Assembly (NCBI GenBank): GCA_903922465.1 | Contig: CAIXTV010000082.1 | Coordinates: 1 to 48,179 of the forward strand | Length of the DNA stretch: 48,179 bases | DNA from: an uncultured bacterium | GTDB lineage: Bacteria > Bacteroidota > Bacteroidia > Bacteroidales > CAIXTV01 | Direction: 5' to 3' | In this document: one piece after another, positions 26,001-32,226 of the stretch | Position numbering within the stretch: position 1 is the stretch's first letter | Layout: the number at the start of each line of letters is the position of its first letter | Made by a program: the position numbers and the translations under genes | Notes under the pieces: generated by a model | Told to the model about the DNA's origin: nothing | Seen by the model: only the letters and a program-made list of their open reading frames with translations | Databases searched by the model: none

Positions 26001-29000
26001 TATACTGCACAAAATGTTGCAGCAACTACTCAATACAGGGCAGTAGTTCAAAGTGGGGCTTGTAGTGCTGTTAATTCAGCCATTGCAACTATCACTGTGA
26101 ATACTCCACCTGTAGCTACTATTACAGCTCATACAAATCCTTCTGTTTGTGGTGCTTCTAATGGTACAGCTACAGTTAGTGCTGCTACTTCATATGCATG
26201 GAATACTTCGCCGGTGCAAACTACTCAAACCGCAACAGGTTTAGCTGCCGGAACTTACTTTGTTACCGTTTCAAACGGGATATGTTCTAACTCAACATCT
26301 GTAACTTTAAGTGACCCAAGTGCACCTACTATTACTTTAGTAGCAAACGATTCTACTATTTGTGCAGGTACATCTGTTACTTTTACTGCCGGTGGTGCTG
26401 GAGCAGGTACTTATGAATTCTTTATTGATGGTACTTCTCAAGGCGCTCCATCTGCAAGTGCTACATATAATAATTCAACTCTTGCAAATGGTAATACCAT
26501 TACCGTAAGAGGTGTTACGGCTGGTTGCACAGGAAATAGTTCTGGTGTAACTATGATGGTTTCTCCTGTAAGTAATGGTGGCGTTCTTAGTGGAGCTGCT
26601 ACTGTTTGTTCGAATGCCAACAGCACTCCTTTAACTTTAAATAGTTATACAGGAACCATTGTAAGATGGGAATCATCCTTAAACGGAACTTCATGGACTT
26701 CAATTGCAAATACTCTAAATACGTATACAGTTACTAATTTAACTAATACAACTCATTATAGGGCAGTTGTTCAAAGTGGATATTGTGGTACGGCTAACTC
26801 AAATGAAATCATCATTACGGTTACTCCTTTACCTACTGCTTCGATTAATTATGCCGGAACTCCATTCTGTAAATCACTTTCAACACCTCAGTCGGTTAGT
26901 TTGACAGGTACAGCTGGTGGCGTTTATGCTGCTTCTCCTCTTAGCTTAACTATCAATGCTGCCAACGGAGCCATAACTCCAAGCAGCAGTGCTACGGGTC
27001 CTTATACTGTTACTTATACTATTGCTGCTGCAGGAGGATGTCCTATCGTTTCAGCAAATACTACGGTAAACATAAATGCTGCTCCTGCTGCCACTATTGC
27101 TTATGCTAGTTCTCCATTCTGCAAAACCCTTTCTACAGATCAAATCGTTACTCACACAGGTACAACAGGCGGAATCTATTCTGCTTCACCTGCCGGTTTA
27201 ACTATTGATGCTGCAAGTGGAGCCATTACTGCTGGTACAAGTACTGCAGGTGCCTATACTGTCACTTATACTATCGCTGCTTCGGGTGGATGTGCATTAT
27301 TTACCACAACAGCTGCTGTTACTGTTACTGCTGCTCCTGCCGCTACCATTTCTTATGCAGGAACTCCATTCTGTAAGTCAATTTCAACAGCTCAAACTGT
27401 AACTCATACAGGAAGCACTGGAGGTGTTTATACTGCTTCTCCTGCAGGATTAACTATTGATGCTGCCACTGGAGCCATCACTCCAAGCACTAGCACTGCT
27501 GGCGCTTATACTGTAACCTACACTATTGCTGCTTCAGGTGGATGTGCTTTGGTTTCAACCACAACTCTTGTTAATGTTAATGCTGCACCTGCTGCAACTA
27601 TCGTATATTCAGCTTCGCCATATTGCAAGACTCTTTTAACTCCTCAAAATGTTACTCTTACAGGAACAACAGGAGGCGTTTATTCAGTATTGCCTGCTGG
27701 TTTAACCATCAATGCTACCAACGGAGCTATCACTCCAAACACTAGCACTGCCGGTGCCTATACGGTTACTTACACTATGGCTGCTGCTGGTGGATGTGCT
27801 ATTGCCACAGCTACTGCTCCAATAAGCATAACGGAAGCTCCTGCTGCAACTATTGCCTACACAGGTTCGCCATTCTGCAAATCAATCACCACTGCTCAAA
27901 CCGTTGTTATAACAGGAACCACCGGAGGTGTTTTCACTTCAACTCCTGCCGGTTTATCTATCAATGCAACTACCGGAGCCATTACTCCTAATAGCAGTTT
28001 TGCAGGTGTTTATACTATAACCTATACCATTGCTGCTGGCAGCGGATGTGCTGCTGTTGCAACAACTACTTCCGTAACTATTCTTAACCCTCCATCTGCT
28101 ACAATAACTTATGCAGGTTCACCATTCTGCAGTTCAGTTTCGACAGCTCAGGCTGTTACTCTGACAGGAACAGTAGGAGGGACCTTCGCTTCAACTCCAG
28201 CCGGTTTAAGCATCAATGCTACTTCGGGAGCGATAACTCCTGGTACTAGCACTGCAGGTACTTATACAGTTTCATATACTACTCCTGCTGTTGCCGGATG
28301 TTCAGGTGTTGTGGTTACTACTTCAGTTAGCATAACAACAGCTCCTTCTGCAGTTATCACTTATGCAGGTAGTCCTTTCTGCCAATCAGTTGCCACTGCA
28401 CAATTAGTATATCGCACGGGAACAGCTGGTGGAAGCTACACAGCTTTGCCTGCCGGTTTATCAATTCATCCTTCTACGGGAGCTATTGTTCCAGCCACAA
28501 GCACAGCGGGTGCCTATACGGTTACCTATACTGTTGCTGCAAACGGCGGATGCTCTGCTTTTTCTACTACTGCTAACATCAATATTACAGCTCCTCCAAC
28601 TGCAAGCATTGCTTATTCACCTTCTTCTTTCTGTGCTTCCGTTACTACTCCACAAGCAGTAACGCTAACAGGAACGGGTGGTGTTTTCAGTGCTCCAACA
28701 GGATTGACGGTGAATGCAACTACAGGTGCTATTTCTCCTTTTTCAAGCACTCCAGGAACTTATACGGTTAGCTACACCATTCCTGCCGCTAGCGGTTGTG
28801 CTGCTGTTACTACAACAACTCAGGTGACTATCACCGCTGCTCCATTTGCAAGCTTTGCTTACGCAACTGCTCCTCTTTGCACCTCTAATGCAACTCCTCA
28901 AGCTGTAACTCTAACGGGTTCAACCGGAGGCGTATTTAGCTCAACCAGTGGTTTGACGATTAATGCCACAAGTGGAGCCATCACACCTTCTACTAGTACT

Positions 29001-30146
29001 GCTGGAACCTATAACGTAACTTATACGATAGCTGCTGCCGGTGGTTGTGCTGCTTTCTCAACTACTGTTTCGGTAGTAGTTAATGCTGCTCCTGTGGCTT
29101 CTATTGCTTATGCCGGAACTCCTTACTGCAAAACACTAACTACACCTCAAGCAGTTACCCTTACCGGTGCAACTGGGGGTGCTTACACTGCCTTGCCAAG
29201 TGGTTTGACCATCAATGCAACAACGGGAGCAATTACGCCTTCAACTAGCACTGCTGGAACTTACACTGTTACTTACACTATTGCTGCTGCCGGTGGATGT
29301 TCTGCTGTCAACGCTACTGCGTCTGTAACTATTTCAAGCGCTCCGATTGCCGACATTGCTTATCCTACAACTCCATTTTGTAACCCTTCAACCTTCCCTG
29401 TTGCGGTGACCTTAGGCGGAAACTCAGGTGGTATTTTTACTGCCACGCCTGCAGGCTTAAACATCGATGCCAACAACGGAAACATCACGCCAATCACAAG
29501 CATTGCCGGTACTTATTTGGTAACTTATACCCTAGCTGCTGCCGGTGGATGTAGTGCTGTATTCGATACAACCAGCATAGTTATCGGCGGGGTTCCTGGA
29601 ATTGCCGGAAACATTACTTCTGTTGGAAACGACACCGTACTGTCAAGCGAAATCAATGTTGCTTACTTCGTTTCGACCATCAATAATGCCACTGCCTACA
29701 TCTGGACTTATTTCGACGGAATGGGAAGCATAGTTTCGATAGATACTACTGCTACTAACTCTTTGGCGTTGAGCTTTAACGCTGCCAGTCCTTCTGGCAA
29801 CCTAAAGGTAAGAGGCCATAACGATTGTGGTGATGGAGTGATGTCGTCGAACTATTCTGTTCTTGTGATTCATGATGGCATTAACGAAACTTATAATAAT
29901 CTGAATTATAAGATCTATCCTAATCCAACCCGTGGTATTGTTTCTGTGAATATCCAAGGCATCAGTTCAGGCTTAGAATTACAGATTATCAATGTTCAGG
30001 GTGTTGTAATTCGTTCCGAAAAACTCAATGCCAATACGCCTTCTTATAATCAGGATATTGATTTATCTGCTTATCCAAGGGGTATCTACTTTGTTAAACT
30101 TACTAATAAGAACTTCACTAAGGTGGAGAAACTTGTTCTACAATAA
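17001..30146 (+). CDS. Giant modular T9SS-secreted cell-surface protein (4381 aa)
   Basis: Signal peptide 1-26 (ending 'NAYSQ'). A ~455-residue block occurs twice (~30-480 and ~485-940): each has a DUF2271-like segment ('WIENSS.TFVKTR'), an Ig-like segment and a segment ('TFTDDAAWRTAITAVKIG') resembling the Shr-type haemoglobin-interacting domain (formerly DUF1533). A right-handed beta-helix block, ending 'DIGADEF', also occurs twice (~944-1703 and ~1840-2593), joined by an Ig-like linker. Ig/PKD-like domains follow (~2600-3276), then eleven ~83-aa repeats (3278-4196), and a type A sorting domain from 'YPNPTRG' (~4306) to 'KVEKLVLQ'. It would cross the outer membrane by T9SS and be anchored outside as an adhesin or matrix protein. 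Ligand and any enzyme activity are unknown. It is monocistronic, with its own promoter and terminator. Confidence 0.93.
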   Translation: MKEKLIRLLMCMALMMGMFISDNAYSQTGGTLSLNVTTTFTGGAFGARSDFVVWIENSSTTFVKTRAIYGNDRDHLVQWISKTATQNVVDATVGATTTTNPKSYTAILWNGSDLTGTTPYNLLPDGTYKIGMECAWGSNNTIVTSRQIYYATFTKGPTPQTITPNDTVNFTGITLQWTPSNLVVTTSALASNTYFLGSLVSVPFTLGTGTVYRNNVWTAQLSDETGSFASPVTIGTLTSTTAGTISATIPAIATLGAGYRIRVVGSQPSAIGSDNGSNITLAVPVSAPSLTAAVGATVDNPVNITFTDDAAWRTAITAVKIGSTSLVPTTDYVISAGNLQLKPVGLNVLLTTFGSKNITVVATGYADATVTQSIDVGVAAKLGMKTQPAAPAVNGGALAVQPAVYIQDQYGNTTTSTAVVNAIVGSGVWVLGGTSAVSAIAGTTTFSGLTATATANIMGTITFTSVGLTSVTSTSFNIPFVGQSWGNTAGSLSFTINPVSRSTSNYTLNHVAASWIENTSGTFVKTRNRYTGTSNQSHLTSWRATTGSTYSVVDATTAATLNAYNPITITSWLGNDLTGATPYNLLPDGEYKVWFEMSWDDATTEADRISVQFTKGPTLFTASPANTTNFTGMTVIWTPAAANTITTSALAGSTYAAGATVSVPFTIGVGTVYNNNVWTAQLSDATGNFASPINIGTLNTTTAGSISATIPMGAPAGSGYRIRVIGSQPQAAGTDNGTNFTITNGVSPSIAAATAATVDNAFEITYTDDAIWRAAITGVTVGGTTLTAGWVVSAGKITFSPSASVPANLLQASGSKIITIVAAGYGDASVIQMLGPGIATKLGMKTQAAAPATNGALFAIQPEVYVQDQFGNTVISSAIVSAAVGTGSWILGGTTVDTASLGIASFVDLTGSTSTFGGSTITFSSPGLTSVSCNTFYIPYPLSGNLTVGTSGNFTSFTKADGLFSVINSSGMSGNTSISVTSDIAIEDGVTALNQWVEYGGSGYTLTIQPSGGVSRTISGTAAAPLLNFNGADRVTINGLNTGGNALVISNLSTATTAGTSTIQFINDATNNTITNCSILGSSTAALTTNGGNILFNTGTITGNDSITISNCKIGPAGTNLPSKGIYANGSTASVAIANSTVLINNCEIYDFFLTSGCAGIYALTGNTDWSITNNKVYQTATRTFTAAGTMSGIYFVNSTYGNNIQITGNTVGYASNSATGTLTLTGSAIAGVFQGIYMQAMNAAANTCNVNFNVVSDISFTSASGAFTGIYNNTGATSNTININSNQIKNIATITTTGTVQGIYAGSATNLNCSSNTIDGISRNISGNFYPVRYNAPTNIIFDGNTIKNIAFNNTGTTTTFYAVYSSGSGVNETFTNNNIYNISSTATGAQSIYGWYSTSATGIRTVQNNKIYNITAAVGSAVIYGMRINTGSTNEISGNKIYTLSGGITINGINISGGTTNNVFKNKIYDLFTTNTSPVVSGLLLSGGTTNNVSNNLIGDLRATAANTVTPLAGINISGGTTNNIYYNTVNLNAISTGAAFGSSAIYASITPTVNLRNNILVNTSTSNGATGYTCAYRRSAGAAGNLSTYASTSNNNLFYAGTPGANNLIYYDGTSSAQTIAAYKAGVFTAGTIAPRDANSISENPVWVSTIDSVTTYLHINTSTSTQIEGGASTIATYTTDFDGDTRNVSTPDIGADEFAGTPLDLSPPVISYTILGNQLANATVALTSTIIDATGVSTSGAGLPRLYYKVNSGTYSSVVGVSIGSNQYTFTFSPSTVVADVVSYYIVAQDSSAAKNITASPSIGASGYTTDPPACSTPPTTPNTFIVANAFTGTYNVGSAETYTSLTNAGGVFAALNAGVLTGNIALNITSDLTEDGTNALNQWSEANGSGYTMTIQPIGGVTRTISGTVAGKPMINFNGADRVTINGIDTGSNALVISNLSTSATAGTSTIQFTADASNNTITECTILGSSTVPLATNGGTINISTGVTTGNDNLTISNCKIGPAGTSLPSKGICGMGSTTSAAIANSNITVNNCEIYDFFLTAGCAGVYAITGNTDWNITNNKVYQTAARTFTATGTLTGIYFVNATYGDNIQVTGNTIGYASNLGSGTFALLGSSIAGAFQGVYVQAMPTALAVCNINNNVISDISLTSSSGTFTGIYNNSSASSNTININSNQIKNIGLVTTTGTAQAIYAGSATTLNCNLNTIDGISRNGSGALYGIQYNAPTTITFNGDTIRNLSFTNNTTTTSAFYGLYTAGGATNENLIGNSIYNFTSSSTTTQTIYGWYNNTNSSTGIKIVQNNRISNLVAAGGATINGMRLRYGATVEVSGNSVYSLSGGLLVYGMYIYPAATIDNIFKNKIYDLASSNTSSSTQVYGLYLNGGTTNNVYNNLVGDLRATAANAANPLVGIYLNGGTNNNLYFNTVSLNASSTGALFGSTAIYASTTPIVDLRNNIIVNNSTSNGATGFTSAYRRSSATLTTYDSTSANNLFYAGAPGANNLIMYDGTNSYPTLASFKAAVSPLRDSTSISENPTWINTIGSDANFLHINTTVPTMIESAGTPIAGFNDDFEGNVRNATTPDIGADEFSGIQMVACTGTPTSSVINGALAVCAGSGTTLTLSETYAAGNTFQWSSSTTAGGPYTTNLGTSNTQATGNIAATTYYVCAITCTASGLTYTTVEKAVVVNAIPTATAASNSPVCAGSTLNLTGTTNIGTTFNWTGPNSYSSTEQNPSIASISAAGAGVYSFTASNNGCTSAIATTTVAINAKPTASVSPAFSVCAGDSIQLSVSLTGVAPWTLTINNGIDPDMIVSGVATSPWTIWVKPTSLTTYSVVNLAGANLCSNTAIVSTAVTVNSLPVPVITGLAAVCEGTTGVVYTTEGSMSNYIWNVSTGGTVTAGGDSTSNTVTVNWSTPTAESLNVKYTNGNTCTASSPTIYNVSVNPVSVGGTLSGDATVCSTTNSTLLTLTANVGNIIRWESSLNGTLWTSISNTVNTYTAQNVAATTQYRAVVQSGACSAVNSAIATITVNTPPVATITAHTNPSVCGASNGTATVSAATSYAWNTSPVQTTQTATGLAAGTYFVTVSNGICSNSTSVTLSDPSAPTITLVANDSTICAGTSVTFTAGGAGAGTYEFFIDGTSQGAPSASATYNNSTLANGNTITVRGVTAGCTGNSSGVTMMVSPVSNGGVLSGAATVCSNANSTPLTLNSYTGTIVRWESSLNGTSWTSIANTLNTYTVTNLTNTTHYRAVVQSGYCGTANSNEIIITVTPLPTASINYAGTPFCKSLSTPQSVSLTGTAGGVYAASPLSLTINAANGAITPSSSATGPYTVTYTIAAAGGCPIVSANTTVNINAAPAATIAYASSPFCKTLSTDQIVTHTGTTGGIYSASPAGLTIDAASGAITAGTSTAGAYTVTYTIAASGGCALFTTTAAVTVTAAPAATISYAGTPFCKSISTAQTVTHTGSTGGVYTASPAGLTIDAATGAITPSTSTAGAYTVTYTIAASGGCALVSTTTLVNVNAAPAATIVYSASPYCKTLLTPQNVTLTGTTGGVYSVLPAGLTINATNGAITPNTSTAGAYTVTYTMAAAGGCAIATATAPISITEAPAATIAYTGSPFCKSITTAQTVVITGTTGGVFTSTPAGLSINATTGAITPNSSFAGVYTITYTIAAGSGCAAVATTTSVTILNPPSATITYAGSPFCSSVSTAQAVTLTGTVGGTFASTPAGLSINATSGAITPGTSTAGTYTVSYTTPAVAGCSGVVVTTSVSITTAPSAVITYAGSPFCQSVATAQLVYRTGTAGGSYTALPAGLSIHPSTGAIVPATSTAGAYTVTYTVAANGGCSAFSTTANINITAPPTASIAYSPSSFCASVTTPQAVTLTGTGGVFSAPTGLTVNATTGAISPFSSTPGTYTVSYTIPAASGCAAVTTTTQVTITAAPFASFAYATAPLCTSNATPQAVTLTGSTGGVFSSTSGLTINATSGAITPSTSTAGTYNVTYTIAAAGGCAAFSTTVSVVVNAAPVASIAYAGTPYCKTLTTPQAVTLTGATGGAYTALPSGLTINATTGAITPSTSTAGTYTVTYTIAAAGGCSAVNATASVTISSAPIADIAYPTTPFCNPSTFPVAVTLGGNSGGIFTATPAGLNIDANNGNITPITSIAGTYLVTYTLAAAGGCSAVFDTTSIVIGGVPGIAGNITSVGNDTVLSSEINVAYFVSTINNATAYIWTYFDGMGSIVSIDTTATNSLALSFNAASPSGNLKVRGHNDCGDGVMSSNYSVLVIHDGINETYNNLNYKIYPNPTRGIVSVNIQGISSGLELQIINVQGVVIRSEKLNANTPSYNQDIDLSAYPRGIYFVKLTNKNFTKVEKLVLQ
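26832..29586 (+). repeat. Eleven tandem ~83-aa Cys-paired repeats within the giant gene
   Basis: Each unit starts near 'AAPAATIAY', carries 'PFC' and ends near 'YTIAAAGGCA', giving two Cys per unit. The glycine-flanked 'LTGTTGG.Y' and 'GAITPSTSTAG.YTVTYT' are the most conserved parts. Copies differ in DNA sequence, so this is not a recent expansion. A likely fold is a chain of disulfide-stabilised beta-sandwiches. Confidence 0.9.
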
Positions 30147-30171
30147 TAATTTGGTTGTTTAATTGATAATT

Positions 30172-30198
30172 GGGGAGGCGCAAGCTTCCCCTTTTTTT
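30172..30198 (+). terminator. Rho-independent terminator of the giant gene
   Basis: GGGGAGGC-GCAA-GCTTCCCC, an 8-bp stem with one G-T pair and a GNRA-type loop, followed by seven T. It begins 25 nt after the stop codon. Confidence 0.88.
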
Positions 30199-30419
30199 GT
30201 TTATTGCCATGATGTTTTTCGTGAAAATCATGTGATTTTTACGTCCCTTACTATTAAAATGAAGGGCTGAAACAGGCAAAATAGGGGGGGTGCTTTGCTG
30301 ATGTAAAAAAAAAATCACTTTTTCTGAAAAAAAAATAAAGCAGCAAAGCCGCGTAGATATTGGGAAAGAGAAAAAAGTTTAAAGAAAAGAAAAAAATATT
30401 TTAAGTTTCAGGCAACCTT

Positions 30420-30452
30420 TTGTATTCTTTAAGTGTCTTATGAGTAATTTTA
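30420..30452 (+). promoter_or_regulatory. Candidate promoter of the 30651 gene
   Basis: TTG (30420-30422), a 22-nt spacer, then TAATTTTA (30445-30452), which matches TAnnTTTG at 7 of 8 positions. Transcription from here would make a ~190-nt leader that includes the four hairpins. Confidence 0.45.
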
Positions 30453-30493
30453 GCAACCTAATATTATTTGCAATGACAAACAAACAAACCTCA

Positions 30494-30612
30494 ATGCAAG
30501 GAATAGTTAAACGAAATCTTGCATGCTTATACGGTGCCAGAACAGCACCTTCTTGTTGAGGGATTAAAAACCCCTCTTTCTTCGACTATACGTTCTGGGA
30601 ATTAATATTCCC
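30494..30612 (+). promoter_or_regulatory. Structured 5' leader with four consecutive hairpins
   Basis: H1 ATGCAAG (30494-30500) with CTTGCAT (30518-30524); H2 GGTGC (30533-30537) with GCACC (30545-30549); H3 GAGGG (30558-30562) with CCCTC (30572-30576), followed by a T-rich stretch; H4 GGGAAT (30597-30602) with ATTCCC (30607-30612). All stems are perfect. The density suggests a cis-regulatory RNA or small RNA; it fits no riboswitch class I recognise. Confidence 0.6.
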
Positions 30613-30650
30613 TTAATCAAACAATATTCATTAATTTAAAAACATTTAAT

Positions 30651-31292
30651 ATGAAAGAAGCTATAATGGGTTGTTCAGTTGATGAACCCAAAAAGGTAAC
30701 TGGTTATGGAAGGTGTATGATATCTGGTGTATATGTTTTCACTGATTTATATGTAGACACACCTTATACTCTTGCAGAGTTTACCGCCAAAGTCGTTAGA
30801 GCTGAAATAGCAGAGTCTAAAACTGATGGAGGAGGTAAAGCTGAAACTATTGAGCGCGACTTAGCAGTTGCCGATTTATTTAGTGCTATCGAATATGATA
30901 TGATTCCTTATGGAAACGGTCTGTTTCGTGGCAATGAAACCAACCTACGCAAGGGAGGTTTTACTATTAGCAGTGAACCTGCTGCACAGGATGTTCCTGA
31001 TACTTTAGTTATTAAAGAAGTAGTTAAAGGTGTAACTGAAGGGACTTATCGTGTTAAACTACGTAAGGCTGAAATAGCCAGTCAAGGTAAGAATAACAAT
31101 CTTACTTATTATATTTATTCTATTGATCCTGCTAATCCTAATAACAAGACTTTAATCTTGATTGCAACAAACAGATTTAAGTTAATTCTAACTACTCTTG
31201 TTTATGGAACGGCTGTTAAATTAGCTATTTCAGCCCGTAATAGGAGGGGCTTTAGTGTATTAAGCACTGTTTTTCCTTTTATGCCTTATTAA
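30651..31292 (+). CDS. Hypothetical protein with a possible C-terminal Fn3-like domain
   Basis: A 213-aa protein without signal peptide or TM segment. The middle has the charged stretch 'ESKTDGGGKAETIERDLAV' and 'GLFRGNETNLRKGGFTI'. The last ~90 residues are beta-rich ('VTEGTYRVKLRKAEIASQ', 'KLAISARNRRGFS') and could form a fibronectin-III-like sandwich. No family was recognised. The ATG follows a structured leader and the gene ends before a large inverted repeat and a strong terminator, so it is a self-contained transcript. A link with the giant protein upstream is not shown. Confidence 0.7.
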   Translation: MKEAIMGCSVDEPKKVTGYGRCMISGVYVFTDLYVDTPYTLAEFTAKVVRAEIAESKTDGGGKAETIERDLAVADLFSAIEYDMIPYGNGLFRGNETNLRKGGFTISSEPAAQDVPDTLVIKEVVKGVTEGTYRVKLRKAEIASQGKNNNLTYYIYSIDPANPNNKTLILIATNRFKLILTTLVYGTAVKLAISARNRRGFSVLSTVFPFMPY

Positions 31293-31311
31293 ACTTAGGC
31301 AATATATTATG

Positions 31312-31423
31312 AGAAGTTGGCAGTCTGCATCCTACAGTGTATAAAAGCGGGTTTCAAAACTTTGTCTTTTTACAATATGACAATATGGGGCAAACGATTG
31401 TCATTAGCAGACTGCCTACTTCT
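31312..31423. repeat. 17-bp inverted repeat enclosing a second hairpin
   Basis: AGAAGTTGGCAGTCTGC (31312-31328) pairs with GCAGACTGCCTACTTCT (31407-31423), with one mismatch. Nested inside, ATGACAAT (31377-31384) pairs with ATTGTCAT (31397-31404). It begins 20 nt after a stop codon and lies before a terminator, so it would form a folded 3' UTR or small RNA. A miniature transposon is the alternative. Confidence 0.75.
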
Positions 31424-31481
31424 TATGATTTGAATTGAATTTTTCATAATTTTAATTTGATAAATTGCATGTTGTAGATTG

Positions 31482-31510
31482 AAAGCGTAACCATTGGTTA
31501 CGCTTTTTTT
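31482..31510 (+). terminator. Rho-independent terminator after the 30651 gene
   Basis: AAAGCGTAACC-ATT-GGTTACGCTTT is a perfect 11-bp stem with a 3-nt loop, running into seven T on the plus strand. Confidence 0.92.
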
Positions 31511-31630
31511 ATGTGTTTTTTTTGGGGATGATGTATATGTAATTGCAGTGAATCATTAAGCTGGAATAATGGAGTTAGATGAATTGGTTTTGAAGTATGC
31601 ATTAGCCGAAGCGGCATGAAATTATGGATG

Positions 31631-31906
31631 AACTACGTATGCCGATGCTTCATCCCCATATGTCGATGCTTCAACTACGTATGCCGACGCTTCAACTACA
31701 TATGTCGATGCTCCAACTACGTGTGCCAACGCTTCAACTACGTGTGCCGACGCTTCATCCCCATATGCCGCCGCTTCAACTACGTGTGCCGATGCTTCAA
31801 CTACCTATGTCGATGCTTCAACTACCTATGTCGATGCTCCAACTACGTATGCTGATGCTTCAACTACATATGCCGATGCTTCAACTACGTATGTCGGATT
31901 TAGTAA
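31631..31906 (+). repeat. 21-bp minisatellite, about 13 copies
   Basis: Units begin AACTACGTATGCCGATGC, with scattered substitutions (TGTCG, TGCCA, CATCCCCAT). The unit is seven codons and two plus-strand frames stay open, giving the overlapping 79- and 109-aa ORFs, but these are repeat artefacts. No function is evident. Confidence 0.92.
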
Positions 31907-32226
31907 ATACAATGTGGATTTATGGTCTAAATGCCATAATATTAAATGGTTAAAATTATTTTTCGTAAGATGAACTTTGGAGATTTCAACGAAAAAGCCT
32001 ATTAAAACACCTTCGTTTAGGTGTAATTTACTTATGTTTTTCTGGAAATAATAGGCATAATAACCCGAAAGGATTCAATTGGATATAGTCTTATTAAAAT
32101 AATACATCCTTACATCAATAACCAAACTCAGCAGATTTTAATAACCCATTAACTTATTAACCCAATAACCTAATCCCACAGCTTTAGGCACTCCAAACTC
32201 CAAGTATTCTAGGCACTTCCCCTCCT
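31907..32226. other. 320-bp gap downstream of icmF
   Basis: Contains a weak hairpin ACACCT-tcgttt-AGGTGT (32007-32024) and 'AACCCATTAACTTATTAACCCAATAACC' type words split over 32142-32172. No ORF and no convincing icmF terminator were seen. Confidence 0.5.

Larger units (their letters stand above)
30199..30650 (+). other. 452-bp gap ending in a structured leader
   Basis: The left half (to ~30415) is A-rich low-complexity sequence with a G7 run and no recognised signal. A promoter candidate (30420-30452) and four consecutive hairpins (30494-30612), described separately, fill the right half up to the ATG at 30651. Confidence 0.7.
31293..31615 (+). other. 323-bp region after the 30651 gene
   Basis: Contains the long inverted repeat (31312-31423) and the terminator (31482-31510). 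The rest, to the start of the minisatellite, is unremarkable AT-rich sequence. Confidence 0.65.

Noticed and set aside
31616-31953. 79- and 109-aa ORFs with Cys/Arg or Leu/Met heptads
   Set aside because: Both are frames of the 21-bp minisatellite; two overlapping open frames show it is a repeat artefact.
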